DNA of 55,610 bases, from NCBI GenBank assembly GCA_900554175.1, contig USGK01000009.1, positions 1 to 55,610 of the forward strand, written 5' to 3'. The notes under the pieces were generated by a model that searched no databases, was not told where the DNA came from, and worked only from the letters and a program-made list of their open reading frames with translations. Made by a program: the position numbers and the translations under genes. Source of the DNA: an uncultured Clostridium sp. GTDB lineage: Bacteria; Bacillota; Clostridia; TANB77; CAG-508. Shown here in pieces: positions 9,333 through 16,761 of the stretch (position 1 is its first letter; the number at the start of each line of letters is the position of its first letter).

Positions 9333-9620
9333 TTATTTAACGTCTTTTCTTACAACTATAAATTTTAATATATCATCAGCTATTCTATAGTTTCTTTCAA
9401 GTTCTTGAATTGAATCTGGTTTTGCTTCAAAATTAATTAGCATATAAATAGCTTCTTTATTTTTCTTTATTTCATAAGCTAATTTCTTTTTTCCCATATT
9501 CTCTACTGATTCAACTTTTCCATTTTCATTTATTAATCCTGTAAATTTACTTTCTAGAGCTTTTAAAGCTTCTTCAGTACAATTTGGATTTATAATGATA
9601 ACGCTTTCATATTTATTCAT
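9333..9620 (-). CDS. rpsF: 30S ribosomal protein S6
   Basis: S6 pairs with S18 in the 30S platform. The protein begins MNKYESVIIINPNC and contains the conserved KKLAYEIKKNKEAIY segment; 95 residues is normal. I place the start at the ATG 9618-9620, which has AAAAGGAGG upstream. A GTG nine bases earlier (9627-9629) lies inside that ribosome binding site and is unlikely. This is the first gene of the rpsF-ssb-rpsR operon. Its roughly 70-base leader holds a hairpin (9647-9665), a plausible site for autogenous control by the S6:S18 complex. Confidence 0.96.
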   Translation of the reverse strand: MNKYESVIIINPNCTEEALKALESKFTGLINENGKVESVENMGKKKLAYEIKKNKEAIYMLINFEAKPDSIQELERNYRIADDILKFIVVRKDVK

Positions 9621-9646
9621 TATTTGCACCTCCTTTTGGATATATA

Positions 9647-9665
9647 ACCCACTTCAAAAGTGAGT
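9647..9665 (-). promoter_or_regulatory. Leader hairpin before rpsF
   Basis: On the minus strand ACTCAC and GTGGGT pair (six pairs, one G-U) around a 7-base loop, ending 16 bases before the rpsF ribosome binding site. Many bacteria have an S6:S18-binding leader here. I cannot see its conserved bulge with certainty, so this is only a candidate. Confidence 0.35.
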
Positions 9666-9698
9666 AAGGCTGTTAAAATAAAAATCTCAACATTTCAT

Positions 9699-9727
9699 AT
9701 TTTAACATATTTATTCATTTTTGTCTA
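9699..9727 (-). promoter_or_regulatory. Promoter of rpsF-ssb-rpsR
   Basis: On the minus strand TAGACA (9722-9727) and TAAAAT (9699-9704) are separated by 17 bases, about 80 bases upstream of the rpsF start. Good match to the sigma-A pattern. Confidence 0.65.
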
Positions 9728-9842
9728 GTGGTATTTTAAAGTTTTTTCTCATACAAAATTAAAAAATCTTTCCTTTAAATATCTTTTTTTAATTTTTTTC
9801 TTTTTATATAAAAATTTAAAATTTAGAATGAAAATTGCTGAT

Positions 9843-10481
9843 TTACAATCTACCATTTACCACATTTTTTATATATTCTTTATCATCAGTATGCATCAAA
9901 ACAACTTCAATTCCCTTATTTTTTAAATTAACTAATAACTCTATAACATTATCAATCTTAATATGAGCTCCACCATATCTAGAAACATCAATATAAAATT
10001 CATTTGCTCCATCCAAATCTTTTAAAAATGGTTCTATAGTATTAGTATCACCAGTATATATTATCTTTTTATTATTTAAATTAAGAAAAAATCCATAAGC
10101 ATCTAGATATTTTGTATGTTCTGTTTTTATAAATTTTAGATTTTCTAAGCTATCTTTTAACTCATACGCTTCTGGTGGTGTACCTGTTATATCCAAATAT
10201 TGTTTTATATTATTGCATTTACTTACAACTGTTATTTTTTTATTATATATAAAATACAAATATAATATTAACTGACTTAAAGAGCCAGCATGATCATTAT
10301 GTAGATGTGTAATAATAATTTCAATTTTTTCAAATTTATTAAAATCAAATTTTCTTTTAATTTCATTAAATACAGTAAATCCACAATCGATCAAAATTAA
10401 TTTATTTTTTTCTTCAATATAAGAAGAATTATTTTTATCTCCAAATCCTGAATCACTTCCCAAAAAGGTTAATGTTGGCAT
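9843..10481 (-). CDS. Metallo-beta-lactamase-fold hydrolase, RNase Z-like
   Basis: The 212-residue protein begins PTLTFLGSDSGFGDKNNSSYI and has the metal motif THLHNDHAGSL with H59, H61, D63 and H64, plus a later YTGDTNT and a C-terminal LMHTDD. This is the compact RNase Z/phosphodiesterase branch of the superfamily. It lacks an obvious exosite arm and is shorter than tRNase Z, so a general phosphodiesterase or nuclease role is as likely as tRNA 3' processing. It stands alone between terminators and the rpsF promoter. Confidence 0.8.
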   Translation of the reverse strand: MPTLTFLGSDSGFGDKNNSSYIEEKNKLILIDCGFTVFNEIKRKFDFNKFEKIEIIITHLHNDHAGSLSQLILYLYFIYNKKITVVSKCNNIKQYLDITGTPPEAYELKDSLENLKFIKTEHTKYLDAYGFFLNLNNKKIIYTGDTNTIEPFLKDLDGANEFYIDVSRYGGAHIKIDNVIELLVNLKNKGIEVVLMHTDDKEYIKNVVNGRL

Positions 10482-10605
10482 TTTACTTCATCCCTTTCAA
10501 TCCGCTCAAGGCACAACACTATATTAAACAAACCTTTAACGGAAAATTTAGTATTTATATTATATATAAAGATTTTACTAGACCTTTTAATTTTTTTCAA
10601 TACTT

Positions 10606-10643
10606 TTACAAAAATAGAGAGGAAATATTTTCCTCTCTATTTT
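10606..10643 (-). terminator. Terminator after the nucleotidyltransferase-like gene
   Basis: A perfect 15-bp stem (10611-10625 with 10629-10643) with a 3-base loop is followed on the minus strand by TTTTT. It starts only five bases beyond the stop codon of the upstream gene. Confidence 0.9.
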
Positions 10644-10647
10644 GAGC

Positions 10648-11280
10648 CTATTGGATGATAAGCTTTACTTCTCTTTTTATCCAAGCTGGCAACTGTCCTT
10701 CTAAAGAATTTTCTAAAATTTTTGGGAATTTTAATTCTCTAGTTACTAAATATTTTCCTAGCAATACCCTCTTGTATCTTCTCTTTGATTGCCATCCCTC
10801 CATCATAGCATACAACAGATATAAAGCTTCTACTGGAATAAGTGGAATCTCATTTTCCCCAACTTTAATGAACTCAATTTCACTTTCACTATAGTTATAG
10901 AGAAATTTTGTTCCAAAAGTTATTATCCTAAATCCAGAAATTATATCAACATCAACTCTTTTAAGTTGAAAATGCATATAATAATTAGATTCACAATATC
11001 CATTTCCACCTGTCGCTTTTAATATTCCACCTAATCTTTCCATAACCTCTTTAACTTTATGAATATCATCTTTTTCAACAATTAAATCAAGATCATGGAA
11101 ATCATCAACTACCCCCCGTAGAAAAAGGTTCATAGAACAAGCTAATCCCCACCTTATACCTAATTTCTCGAATTCATTTACCAATTTAAACAAAGCCTCT
11201 TTTCTTTCTTTATATTCTTCATCCTCCAATAAGCAAAGTATATTTGCCTTACTTTGGTATTCATAATTATTATCTCTCAT
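10648..11280 (-). CDS. Nucleotidyltransferase-fold protein of unknown target
   Basis: The protein has a nucleotidyltransferase-like metal motif HDLDLIV (D63 and D65 from the chosen start), preceded by GLACSMNLFLRG, and a second acidic pair in KRVDVDIISG. This resembles small MNT/aminoglycoside-adenylyltransferase-type domains. I start it at the ATG 11278-11280, preceded by AAAGGAG, giving 210 residues including the tail; an upstream start adds 11 residues without a binding site. It is monocistronic, with its own promoter (11334-11362) and terminator. Substrate unknown: a drug-modifying enzyme, an antitoxin-like NTase or a tRNA-type NTase are all possible. Confidence 0.65.
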   Translation of the reverse strand: MRDNNYEYQSKANILCLLEDEEYKERKEALFKLVNEFEKLGIRWGLACSMNLFLRGVVDDFHDLDLIVEKDDIHKVKEVMERLGGILKATGGNGYCESNYYMHFQLKRVDVDIISGFRIITFGTKFLYNYSESEIEFIKVGENEIPLIPVEALYLLYAMMEGWQSKRRYKRVLLGKYLVTRELKFPKILENSLEGQLPAWIKREVKLIIQ

Positions 11281-11333
11281 AATGTCTTTCTCCTTTCTGT
11301 TTTCAAATACCAAAAATAATAACTGTCATATTT

Positions 11334-11362
11334 ATATTAACATAAAACCGTTTTAAAGTCAA
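11334..11362 (-). promoter_or_regulatory. Promoter of the nucleotidyltransferase-like gene
   Basis: Minus-strand TTGACT (11357-11362) and TAATAT (11334-11339) are 17 bases apart, about 55 bases upstream of the start codon. Confidence 0.65.
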
Positions 11363-11443
11363 GTTGTTAAATTTTCAATCTGAATTCTAAAATTAAATTT
11401 ATCTATTTTTAATATTTTTATTAATAATCAACATTAAAATATT

Positions 11444-12130
11444 TTATTCTTCATTTTCAAATTTTTTCAAGATAAAAATTCCAATTATGGTTATTAAGAA
11501 TGTTATTACATAAACTATAAGACTTATTTTCCATTCACCATCTATAAGGCTTTTTCCTGCAATTGTAGAAGAAATTATTGATGGTATTCTACAAAATGTT
11601 GCTATTGCAATAAATTTCCATGAATCAACTGGTAATAATCCTCCTATATATGTAAATAAATCTTTTGGTGTACCTGGAATCATAAATAGAATTATAAATG
11701 CTATGTTCAAGTTTTTTTTATTTGATAATGCTTTAGAACTTTCTATCTTTTCTATTTTTTCTTTAGGAACAAAACTATATATAAAATCTCTTCCAAATTT
11801 CTTCACAGAAAAAAATATTATAACACTACTTAAAAATGATCCAATTAGAACAACAATCATACCACCTATAGATCCAAAACACATCCCCGCTAAAATTTCA
11901 AGGGGTTCTCCTGGTAGAACCATTAAAAACATTTGTATAAAAAATAGTCCAATAAATACAATTATTCCCTTAAATCCTAAACCTTGTATTTCATCTTTTA
12001 AAGTCATTCTTCCTTCTTCTGTTGATAAATTTTTAAACATTGGAAATAGCTTTATTGTACAGATTACCATTATTAAAATTAATATTACAAAAAGTATTAT
12101 TTTAAATATTTTTATTTTTTTATTTTTCAT
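11444..12130 (-). CDS. TVP38/TMEM64 (VTT/DedA superfamily) membrane protein
   Basis: The 228-residue protein has about six hydrophobic segments. It carries the VTT-domain signature PGEPLEILAGMCFGSIGGM near residues 73-91, followed by a conserved FGRDF, and a later FIILFMIPGTPKDLFTYIGGL that includes the re-entrant-loop proline/glycine pattern. Relatives are lipid scramblases or transport undecaprenyl-phosphate and other phospholipids across the membrane. Length is normal. It stands alone upstream of the NTase-like gene, and the specific lipid cannot be inferred. Confidence 0.85.
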   Translation of the reverse strand: MKNKKIKIFKIILFVILILIMVICTIKLFPMFKNLSTEEGRMTLKDEIQGLGFKGIIVFIGLFFIQMFLMVLPGEPLEILAGMCFGSIGGMIVVLIGSFLSSVIIFFSVKKFGRDFIYSFVPKEKIEKIESSKALSNKKNLNIAFIILFMIPGTPKDLFTYIGGLLPVDSWKFIAIATFCRIPSIISSTIAGKSLIDGEWKISLIVYVITFLITIIGIFILKKFENEE

Positions 12131-12192
12131 TTATTGCTCCATTTGCTATATCTTTATATTAATTTGAAACTACATTTATTTTTTATTAATTG

Positions 12193-12227
12193 CAAAAATA
12201 AAACAGCTATGTTTTATAAACAGCTGT
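12193..12227 (-). terminator. Terminator of the tRNA operon
   Basis: ACAGCT and AGCTGT (12203-12208 and 12222-12227), with an inner GTTT/AAAC pairing, form a hairpin followed on the minus strand by TTTTATTTTT. It sits directly after the tRNA-Phe 3' end. Confidence 0.85.
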
Positions 12228-12233
12228 CTTTCT

Positions 12234-12309
12234 TGGTGGCTTCAACTGGAATTGAACCAGTGACACAGGGATTTTCAGTCCCCTGCTCTACCAACTGAGC
12301 TATGAAGCC
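12234..12309 (-). tRNA. tRNA-Phe(GAA)
   Basis: The 76-base gene has the acceptor pair GGCTTCA/TGAAGCC, a standard D arm (AGCTCAGTTGGTAGAG), a CTGAAAA anticodon loop giving anticodon GAA, the GGTTCAATTCC T arm and an encoded CCA end. It is the last gene of a Val-Asp-Phe transcript. Confidence 0.97.
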
Positions 12310-12330
12310 AAATATTTTTATATAAAAAAA

Positions 12331-12407
12331 TGGCGACCTGGAACGGGCTCGAACCGTCGACCTCCGCCGTGACAGGGCGGCATTCTAACCAACTGAACTA
12401 CCAGGCC
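12331..12407 (-). tRNA. tRNA-Asp(GTC)
   Basis: The 77-base gene has the acceptor GGCCTGG paired with CCAGGTC, an anticodon stem CCGCC/GGCGG around CTGTCAC (anticodon GTC), the GGTTCGAGCCC T arm and an encoded CCA. It lies 23 bases downstream of tRNA-Val in the same transcript. Confidence 0.97.
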
Positions 12408-12430
12408 ATAAATATATTTATGTCAAAAAT

Positions 12431-12506
12431 TGGTGGTCGTTATAGGGCTCGAACCTATGACCCCCTGCTTGTAAGGCAGATGCTCTCCCAGCTGAGCTAA
12501 ACGACC
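12431..12506 (-). tRNA. tRNA-Val(TAC)
   Basis: The 76-base gene has the acceptor GGTCGTT/AACGACC, anticodon loop CTTACAA (anticodon TAC), T arm GGTTCGAGCCC and encoded CCA. First gene of the three-tRNA operon. Confidence 0.97.
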
Positions 12507-12525
12507 ATTTCTTTTGACGTTTTTT

Positions 12526-12554
12526 AGTATACTATTTTTTTTTTATATTGTCAA
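12526..12554 (-). promoter_or_regulatory. Promoter of the tRNA operon
   Basis: A full-consensus TTGACA (12549-12554) and TATACT (12526-12531), 17 bases apart on the minus strand, end 20 bases before tRNA-Val. Strong stable-RNA promoter. Confidence 0.88.
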
Positions 12555-12614
12555 TACTTTTTTTAAAATTTTTAAATATTTTTTTATTTAATCTTTTTTT
12601 CTTAATATACGTTT

Positions 12615-12656
12615 TTTATAAAAAAATAGTGTATATATTTTTTTATATATACACTA
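12615..12656 (-). terminator. Terminator of gdpP
   Basis: A 12-bp perfect stem (12627-12638 with 12645-12656, arms of the form TAGTGTATATA) and a T loop are followed on the minus strand by TTTTTT. It lies 28 bases after the gdpP stop. Confidence 0.85.
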
Positions 12657-12683
12657 TAATAATTAATATTAGACTGTAACTTT

Positions 12684-14702
12684 CTAATTCTCAATTTCTC
12701 CAAAATATTCTTCTATCTTTTCTTTTAATTCTTCTTTTACCTCATCAATTGTCTTGCCTTCTATTTGTGCACCAGCTAATGTAATATGGCCTCCACCACC
12801 TAACTTTTCAAGAATAACTTGTACATTTATATCTCCAATTGATCTTCCACTTATTGTAATTTGACTGCCATCATTTCCTAAAACAAAAGATGCTGTAATA
12901 TTTCCTATTGTAAGCAACTCATCTGCAGATTTTGCACAAATTACATTTGCATTTTTATCTTGTTTATCATAGATTGCAATTCCTATTGTATCATTTACAA
13001 TTTCAGTATTTTTAATTATTTCTGTAATTTTATTATAAGTTTCCAAATCACTTTGAAACCACTTTTTAACCTTAATAATATTTACACCACATCTTCTTAA
13101 ATATGCTGCTGCCTCAAATGTACGCACTCCTGTTTTAAATGTAAAGTTTTTTGTATCCATCATTATTCCTGCATATAGGCATTCCGCTTCTATATTAGAA
13201 AGTTTTATAGGATTTTTAGTATATTGCAACAATTCAGTTACAAGCTCAGCTGCTGATGAAGCATAAACCTCATGAAATGTAAGAATACTCTTTTCTATAA
13301 AATCTGTACTTCTTCTATGGTGATCTATTATGGCTATTTTATTAGCCATATCTATTAATTTTGAATCTTCTACATAGCTATATTTATGAGTATCAACTAT
13401 AATTAATAAAGTATCCTGAGTAATCTTGTTTTCTGCAATTTCTTTATTTATAATTACATTTTTATATTCTGGTATTTCATCTAAACTTTTCTGAACCTGA
13501 TTTAAAGCCATTCCTGAAGTATCTGCTACTATAAATGCTTCTTTACCTAAATTTTTTGCTAATCTATATATTCCAAGTGCAGATCCTAAAGCATCTATAT
13601 CCGGATTCATATGCCCCATTATAAAAACTTTTTCATTTTCCTGAATTAATTCTTCTAAAGCATGTGCTACTATTCTTGCTTTTACTTTTGTTCTTTTTTC
13701 AACTTCGGTTGCTCTTCCTCCAAAGAAATGATATTTTCCATCTTCTCTTATTGCTGCTTGGTCTCCTCCTCTTCCAAGTACAACGTCAATTGCTGCTTGT
13801 GCAGATTTGTATTTTTCTTTATCTGTTTTTCCTTCATTTGATATTGCTATGCTTAAAGTAAATTGATTTCCTCCTTGCACATTAATATCTTTTATTGCGT
13901 CTAAAACACTAAATTTATTTTCTTTAATCTTTTCTAAATATCTATATTCAAAAACATATATAAATCTGTCTCTATCTGTTTTTACAATTACTCCTTCTGC
14001 TTCTGCAGACCATTCGTAAATTGCCTTTTCAATTTCTGCAATAACTTGAGGTCTTTGTTCATTGTCTATCAGTTGCATATTTTCTTCATAATTGTCAACC
14101 ATTATTATTCCTACACAACTTTTCGAATCAACATACTCTTTTTTTAATTTTATTTCTTCAGTTTCATCCACAAAATAAAGAATCATCATATATTTATTAA
14201 TTTTTTTTCTATCTGAAGTTCCTGATTTTACAAATTCTCCTAAAACTTTATATGTTTTATTTTCAATTTTTACTTCTTTAAAAATTGCTTTATCTTTTTT
14301 GTCTTTTCTTTGTTCTATTTCTTCATTTATCTCTGAAACCAACATGCTAATATAGCTATTTATATCAATATTTGCAAATTCCGAAACAAATTTAGTGCTT
14401 CTCCAAATAATATTTCCATCTGTCTCTACTATAATTAATGGAAATGGCGAGTGAATTAAGCTATTCTTAGCTGCTGAATTCACATTTAAAGTTAGATCTT
14501 GCAAATGTTGTGATATTTCGCTTTTTCTTTTATTGTTTGCAAAATATGTATATAACAAGATTACACTAAATATAAGTATTGATGCTATAATCATTTGTGG
14601 TCTAAAAATACATATTATAACTAACAAAATAAATATTATTAACAAATATATCTTTGTTCTTGATACTAAGCTATCAAATAGTTTTCTATTATTATTTTGC
14701 AT
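12684..14702 (-). CDS. gdpP: Cyclic-di-AMP phosphodiesterase GdpP
   Basis: GdpP degrades c-di-AMP to 5'-pApA and so tunes osmolyte and cell-wall homeostasis. The 672-residue protein has two N-terminal membrane segments (about 17-33 and 37-54), a PAS-like region (about 80-185), a degenerate GGDEF domain (about 190-320) and a DHH-DHHA1 module with GHMNPDID at 363-370, DTHK at 437-440, DHHRR at 460-464 and a terminal GGGGHITLAGAQ. In B. subtilis the gene precedes rplI-dnaB; here those genes are 5 kb away. It has its own promoter (14737-14765) and terminator. Confidence 0.96.
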   Translation of the reverse strand: MQNNNRKLFDSLVSRTKIYLLIIFILLVIICIFRPQMIIASILIFSVILLYTYFANNKRKSEISQHLQDLTLNVNSAAKNSLIHSPFPLIIVETDGNIIWRSTKFVSEFANIDINSYISMLVSEINEEIEQRKDKKDKAIFKEVKIENKTYKVLGEFVKSGTSDRKKINKYMMILYFVDETEEIKLKKEYVDSKSCVGIIMVDNYEENMQLIDNEQRPQVIAEIEKAIYEWSAEAEGVIVKTDRDRFIYVFEYRYLEKIKENKFSVLDAIKDINVQGGNQFTLSIAISNEGKTDKEKYKSAQAAIDVVLGRGGDQAAIREDGKYHFFGGRATEVEKRTKVKARIVAHALEELIQENEKVFIMGHMNPDIDALGSALGIYRLAKNLGKEAFIVADTSGMALNQVQKSLDEIPEYKNVIINKEIAENKITQDTLLIIVDTHKYSYVEDSKLIDMANKIAIIDHHRRSTDFIEKSILTFHEVYASSAAELVTELLQYTKNPIKLSNIEAECLYAGIMMDTKNFTFKTGVRTFEAAAYLRRCGVNIIKVKKWFQSDLETYNKITEIIKNTEIVNDTIGIAIYDKQDKNANVICAKSADELLTIGNITASFVLGNDGSQITISGRSIGDINVQVILEKLGGGGHITLAGAQIEGKTIDEVKEELKEKIEEYFGEIEN

Positions 14703-14736
14703 TAAAAATATTTCTCCTCTTCTTTTTTCATTCTCT

Positions 14737-14765
14737 ATTTTACCGCTATTTTAGCTTTTTGTCAA
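14737..14765 (-). promoter_or_regulatory. Promoter of gdpP
   Basis: Consensus TTGACA (14760-14765) and TAAAAT (14737-14742) with a 17-base spacer on the minus strand, about 35 bases before the gdpP ATG. Confidence 0.8.
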
Positions 14766-14785
14766 ATTCATCATTTTTAAATCCT

Positions 14786-14828
14786 TATTAGAAAATACTA
14801 GAAGCAAAATAAATTTGCTTCTAGTATT
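14786..14828 (-). terminator. Terminator of the 14831-15286 gene
   Basis: A perfect 15-bp stem (14794-14808 with 14814-14828) with a 5-base loop is followed on the minus strand by TTTTC. The stem begins two bases after the stop codon of the upstream gene. Confidence 0.92.
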
Positions 14829-14830
14829 AA

Positions 14831-15286
14831 TCAATCTCCTATCCTATTCGGATTATAACAATATAAAGTGTTTCCTTCAGGATCTTTTATATGCACTACC
14901 TGTGGAGTATATTTTAGATTTTGTATATCCAACTTAAAGTCTACAATTGAATCTGAAGATATTTTATCACAATATCTTGAAGAAAAATATACTACTTTAA
15001 AACCGTGTTGTTCATACAAATCTTTCATATTCCTTATATATTCATTATGAATATACGGCACATATATATACCTTATTCCACTATATGCACATATTTTGGC
15101 TGCTCCCAACATATACATTAAGAAATCTTGGTCATTTAATCCAGATTTTATACAAGCTTGATTCAACTCCTTGTTCTTTAGAATATACCGCATAGCTGCT
15201 TTGTTATGTCCTCTTCCTCCTGAAGCGTCTATCATTCTACCGTCTGGAAAAATAAACCCAATTGTAATCGGCAATACTTGTGTCAT
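14831..15286 (-). CDS. Uncharacterised 151-aa cytoplasmic protein
   Basis: I do not recognise this family. The start at ATG 15284-15286 has AAAGGA 9 bases upstream; an ATG nine bases earlier abuts that site. The protein begins MTQVLPITIGFIFPDGR and shows a GGRGHNKAAMRYI segment near residues 23-35, four scattered cysteines (CIKSG, CAYSG, RYCDK, YCYNP) and an IRYIYVPYIHNEYIRNMKDLY stretch, with no membrane segment or signal peptide. The final part (VVHIKDPEGNTLYCYNP) resembles the last strand of glyoxalase-fold proteins, but that is weak. Strong promoter and terminator flank it, so it is an independent expressed unit. Confidence 0.7.
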   Translation of the reverse strand: MTQVLPITIGFIFPDGRMIDASGGRGHNKAAMRYILKNKELNQACIKSGLNDQDFLMYMLGAAKICAYSGIRYIYVPYIHNEYIRNMKDLYEQHGFKVVYFSSRYCDKISSDSIVDFKLDIQNLKYTPQVVHIKDPEGNTLYCYNPNRIGD

Positions 15287-15320
15287 GCCAATCATTCCTT
15301 TCTGAAATTTAGTAAATTAA

Positions 15321-15350
15321 ATTATATACTATTTTTCCATATAATGTCAA
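15321..15350 (-). promoter_or_regulatory. Promoter of the uncharacterised 151-aa gene
   Basis: Consensus TTGACA (15345-15350) and TATAAT (15321-15326) with an 18-base spacer on the minus strand, 35 bases before the chosen start. Confidence 0.8.
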
Positions 15351-15386
15351 CTAAATTTCAAATAATCTATAAATTATTTCAAAATT

Positions 15387-15845
15387 TTATTCTTTTAAAT
15401 TATTTTTTAATAAATCTCTTATTTCCTCTAACAATATAACCTCGTCTGACTTTTTTACTTCCTTTGGTTTATCTTCTTCTTTTTTCTTCGTAAATTTAGC
15501 TATGATTTTTACGAAAGTAAATATACATAAAGATACTATTAAAAAATCTATTATTTGCTGAATAAAAGAACCATACATTATTTTTGAATCAATAAAATTA
15601 ATACTTAAATTAGAAAAATCTATTCCACCTATTATTACTCCTATTATAGGCATTAATATATCATTAACAAGTGATGTAACAATTTTACCAAATGCTCCCC
15701 CCATAATAACACCAACAGCAAGTTCAACAACATCACCTTTCATAATAAACTCTTTAAATTCTGATTTATTTTTCTTAAAGTTTTTATTAAATTTTTCATT
15801 TGCCTTTTTTAATTCCTCTTTATTTAATTTAATTTTCTTTTTCAT
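15387..15845 (-). CDS. mscL: Large-conductance mechanosensitive channel
   Basis: MscL opens under membrane tension to release solutes during hypo-osmotic shock. The core FIMKGDVVELAVGVIMGGAFGKIVTSLVNDILMPIIG (first helix and pore) lies near residues 33-69 and the second membrane helix near 95-118. A cytoplasmic C-terminal helix ends in EEIRDLLKN. The N-terminus carries about 30 extra charged residues (lysine, asparagine and glutamate), longer than usual. It follows the PAP2 gene by 22 bases and is probably co-transcribed with it. Confidence 0.96.
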   Translation of the reverse strand: MKKKIKLNKEELKKANEKFNKNFKKNKSEFKEFIMKGDVVELAVGVIMGGAFGKIVTSLVNDILMPIIGVIIGGIDFSNLSINFIDSKIMYGSFIQQIIDFLIVSLCIFTFVKIIAKFTKKKEEDKPKEVKKSDEVILLEEIRDLLKNNLKE

Positions 15846-15867
15846 ATTTAATTCTCTTTCCTTTTAT

Positions 15868-16533
15868 TTATTCTGCTTCAATTTTTACAAAATTTTTTAA
15901 TAAACTTGTATATAATGCTAAATATGCAATTGATATTAAAAATCCTGCTATTACATCACTTGCATAATGTGCTCCCAAATATATTCTACTTATTCCTATT
16001 AATAATACAAGTATGCTCAATAATATTATTAATGGCCATTTTACATATTTATTTTTTACCCTTTTAAAAATTAAATATATTAAAAATCCATACAACGCCA
16101 TATTTATCATTGAGTGGCCTGAAGGTAAACTATATCCTTTTTCTACAACTAAAATATTCTCTGTTGGTCTTTGCCTATGGAATATATTTTTTAAGATTAT
16201 ATTTAAAATTGTCGCTATTACTAAATTTACTATAAATGCTATATTAATTTTTTTATTTTTTATAAACGCACATACTATTATTGTTGCCGGAATAACAAAA
16301 TATCTGCTTCCTATTTCTGTTATTACTTTTACAATTGGTGTTATTTTTTCTCTTATTATATATTTATCTAAAAAATTATAACACGTCACATCAAAATTCT
16401 CTATTTCGTTATCAAATACATCCTCTATAATAACAAATACTGTTATTAAACATATAAAAAGGATAATCCATCTTATATTTCTTGTTATAATTTCTAAAAT
16501 TTTTTCATTATTGTTTTTTATCTTGTCATTCAA
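15868..16533 (-). CDS. PAP2-family membrane phosphatase
   Basis: The 221-residue protein has about five or six membrane segments and the three-part acid-phosphatase signature: KNIFHRQRP, PSGHS and SRIYLGAHYASD, including the catalytic histidines. Such enzymes dephosphorylate undecaprenyl pyrophosphate, phosphatidic acid or related lipids at the outer face of the membrane. It has its own promoter (16559-16587) and is the first gene of a PAP2-mscL unit, divergent from the beta-CASP gene. The lipid substrate is undetermined. Confidence 0.9.
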   Translation of the reverse strand: MNDKIKNNNEKILEIITRNIRWIILFICLITVFVIIEDVFDNEIENFDVTCYNFLDKYIIREKITPIVKVITEIGSRYFVIPATIIVCAFIKNKKINIAFIVNLVIATILNIILKNIFHRQRPTENILVVEKGYSLPSGHSMINMALYGFLIYLIFKRVKNKYVKWPLIILLSILVLLIGISRIYLGAHYASDVIAGFLISIAYLALYTSLLKNFVKIEAE

Positions 16534-16558
16534 AATACAAAATCCCCTTTTTTTCTAC

Positions 16559-16587
16559 AATATAACATATATTTTTCTAAAATACAA
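16559..16587 (-). promoter_or_regulatory. Promoter of PAP2-mscL
   Basis: Minus-strand TTGTAT (16582-16587) and TATATT (16559-16564) are 17 bases apart, 26 bases before the PAP2 start. It is back-to-back with the plus-strand promoter at 16617-16645. Confidence 0.65.
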
Positions 16588-16616
16588 CATATTTTTTACT
16601 TTTTATGTAAATTGTC

Positions 16617-16645
16617 TTGATTTTTTTTAAAATTCACTGTATAAT
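16617..16645 (+). promoter_or_regulatory. Promoter of the leader ORF and beta-CASP gene
   Basis: TTGATT (16617-16622) and a perfect TATAAT (16640-16645) are 17 bases apart. Transcription should start near 16652, giving a leader of about 110 bases. In it AGTAAAG/CTTTACT (16668-16689) can form a 7-bp hairpin just before the leader ORF's ribosome binding site. Confidence 0.8.
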
Positions 16646-16705
16646 TTAATTATAATTTTTAGAAAGGAGTAAAGTCAAAATTCTTTACTTAAGGAGGTTA
16701 TTTAA

Positions 16706-16741
16706 ATGCAGTATTTACCGTCCGTATATAAAGTTGATTAA
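16706..16741 (+). CDS. 11-codon leader ORF (MQYLPSVYKVD)
   Basis: A very strong ribosome binding site, AAGGAGG at 16691-16697, sits 8 bases before this ATG. The ORF is 11 codons and ends with TAA 20 bases before the beta-CASP start, whose own site (GGGGTGAT) is weaker. The placement suggests a translated leader that controls or couples the downstream gene. No runs of a single amino acid are present, so a classical amino-acid attenuator is not evident. It could also be a remnant of a longer gene. Confidence 0.5.
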   Translation: MQYLPSVYKVD

Positions 16742-16761
16742 TAAAATTATGGGGTGATAGT

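Noticed and set aside
11703..12167. 154-codon plus-strand open frame
   Set aside because: Antisense to the TVP38/DedA-type gene, with no ribosome binding site and a product made mostly of Ile, Lys and Phe.
16013..16381. 122-codon plus-strand open frame
   Set aside because: Exactly antisense to the PAP2 gene, which has clear catalytic motifs; the frame is open because the complement is AT-rich, and its product is low-complexity.
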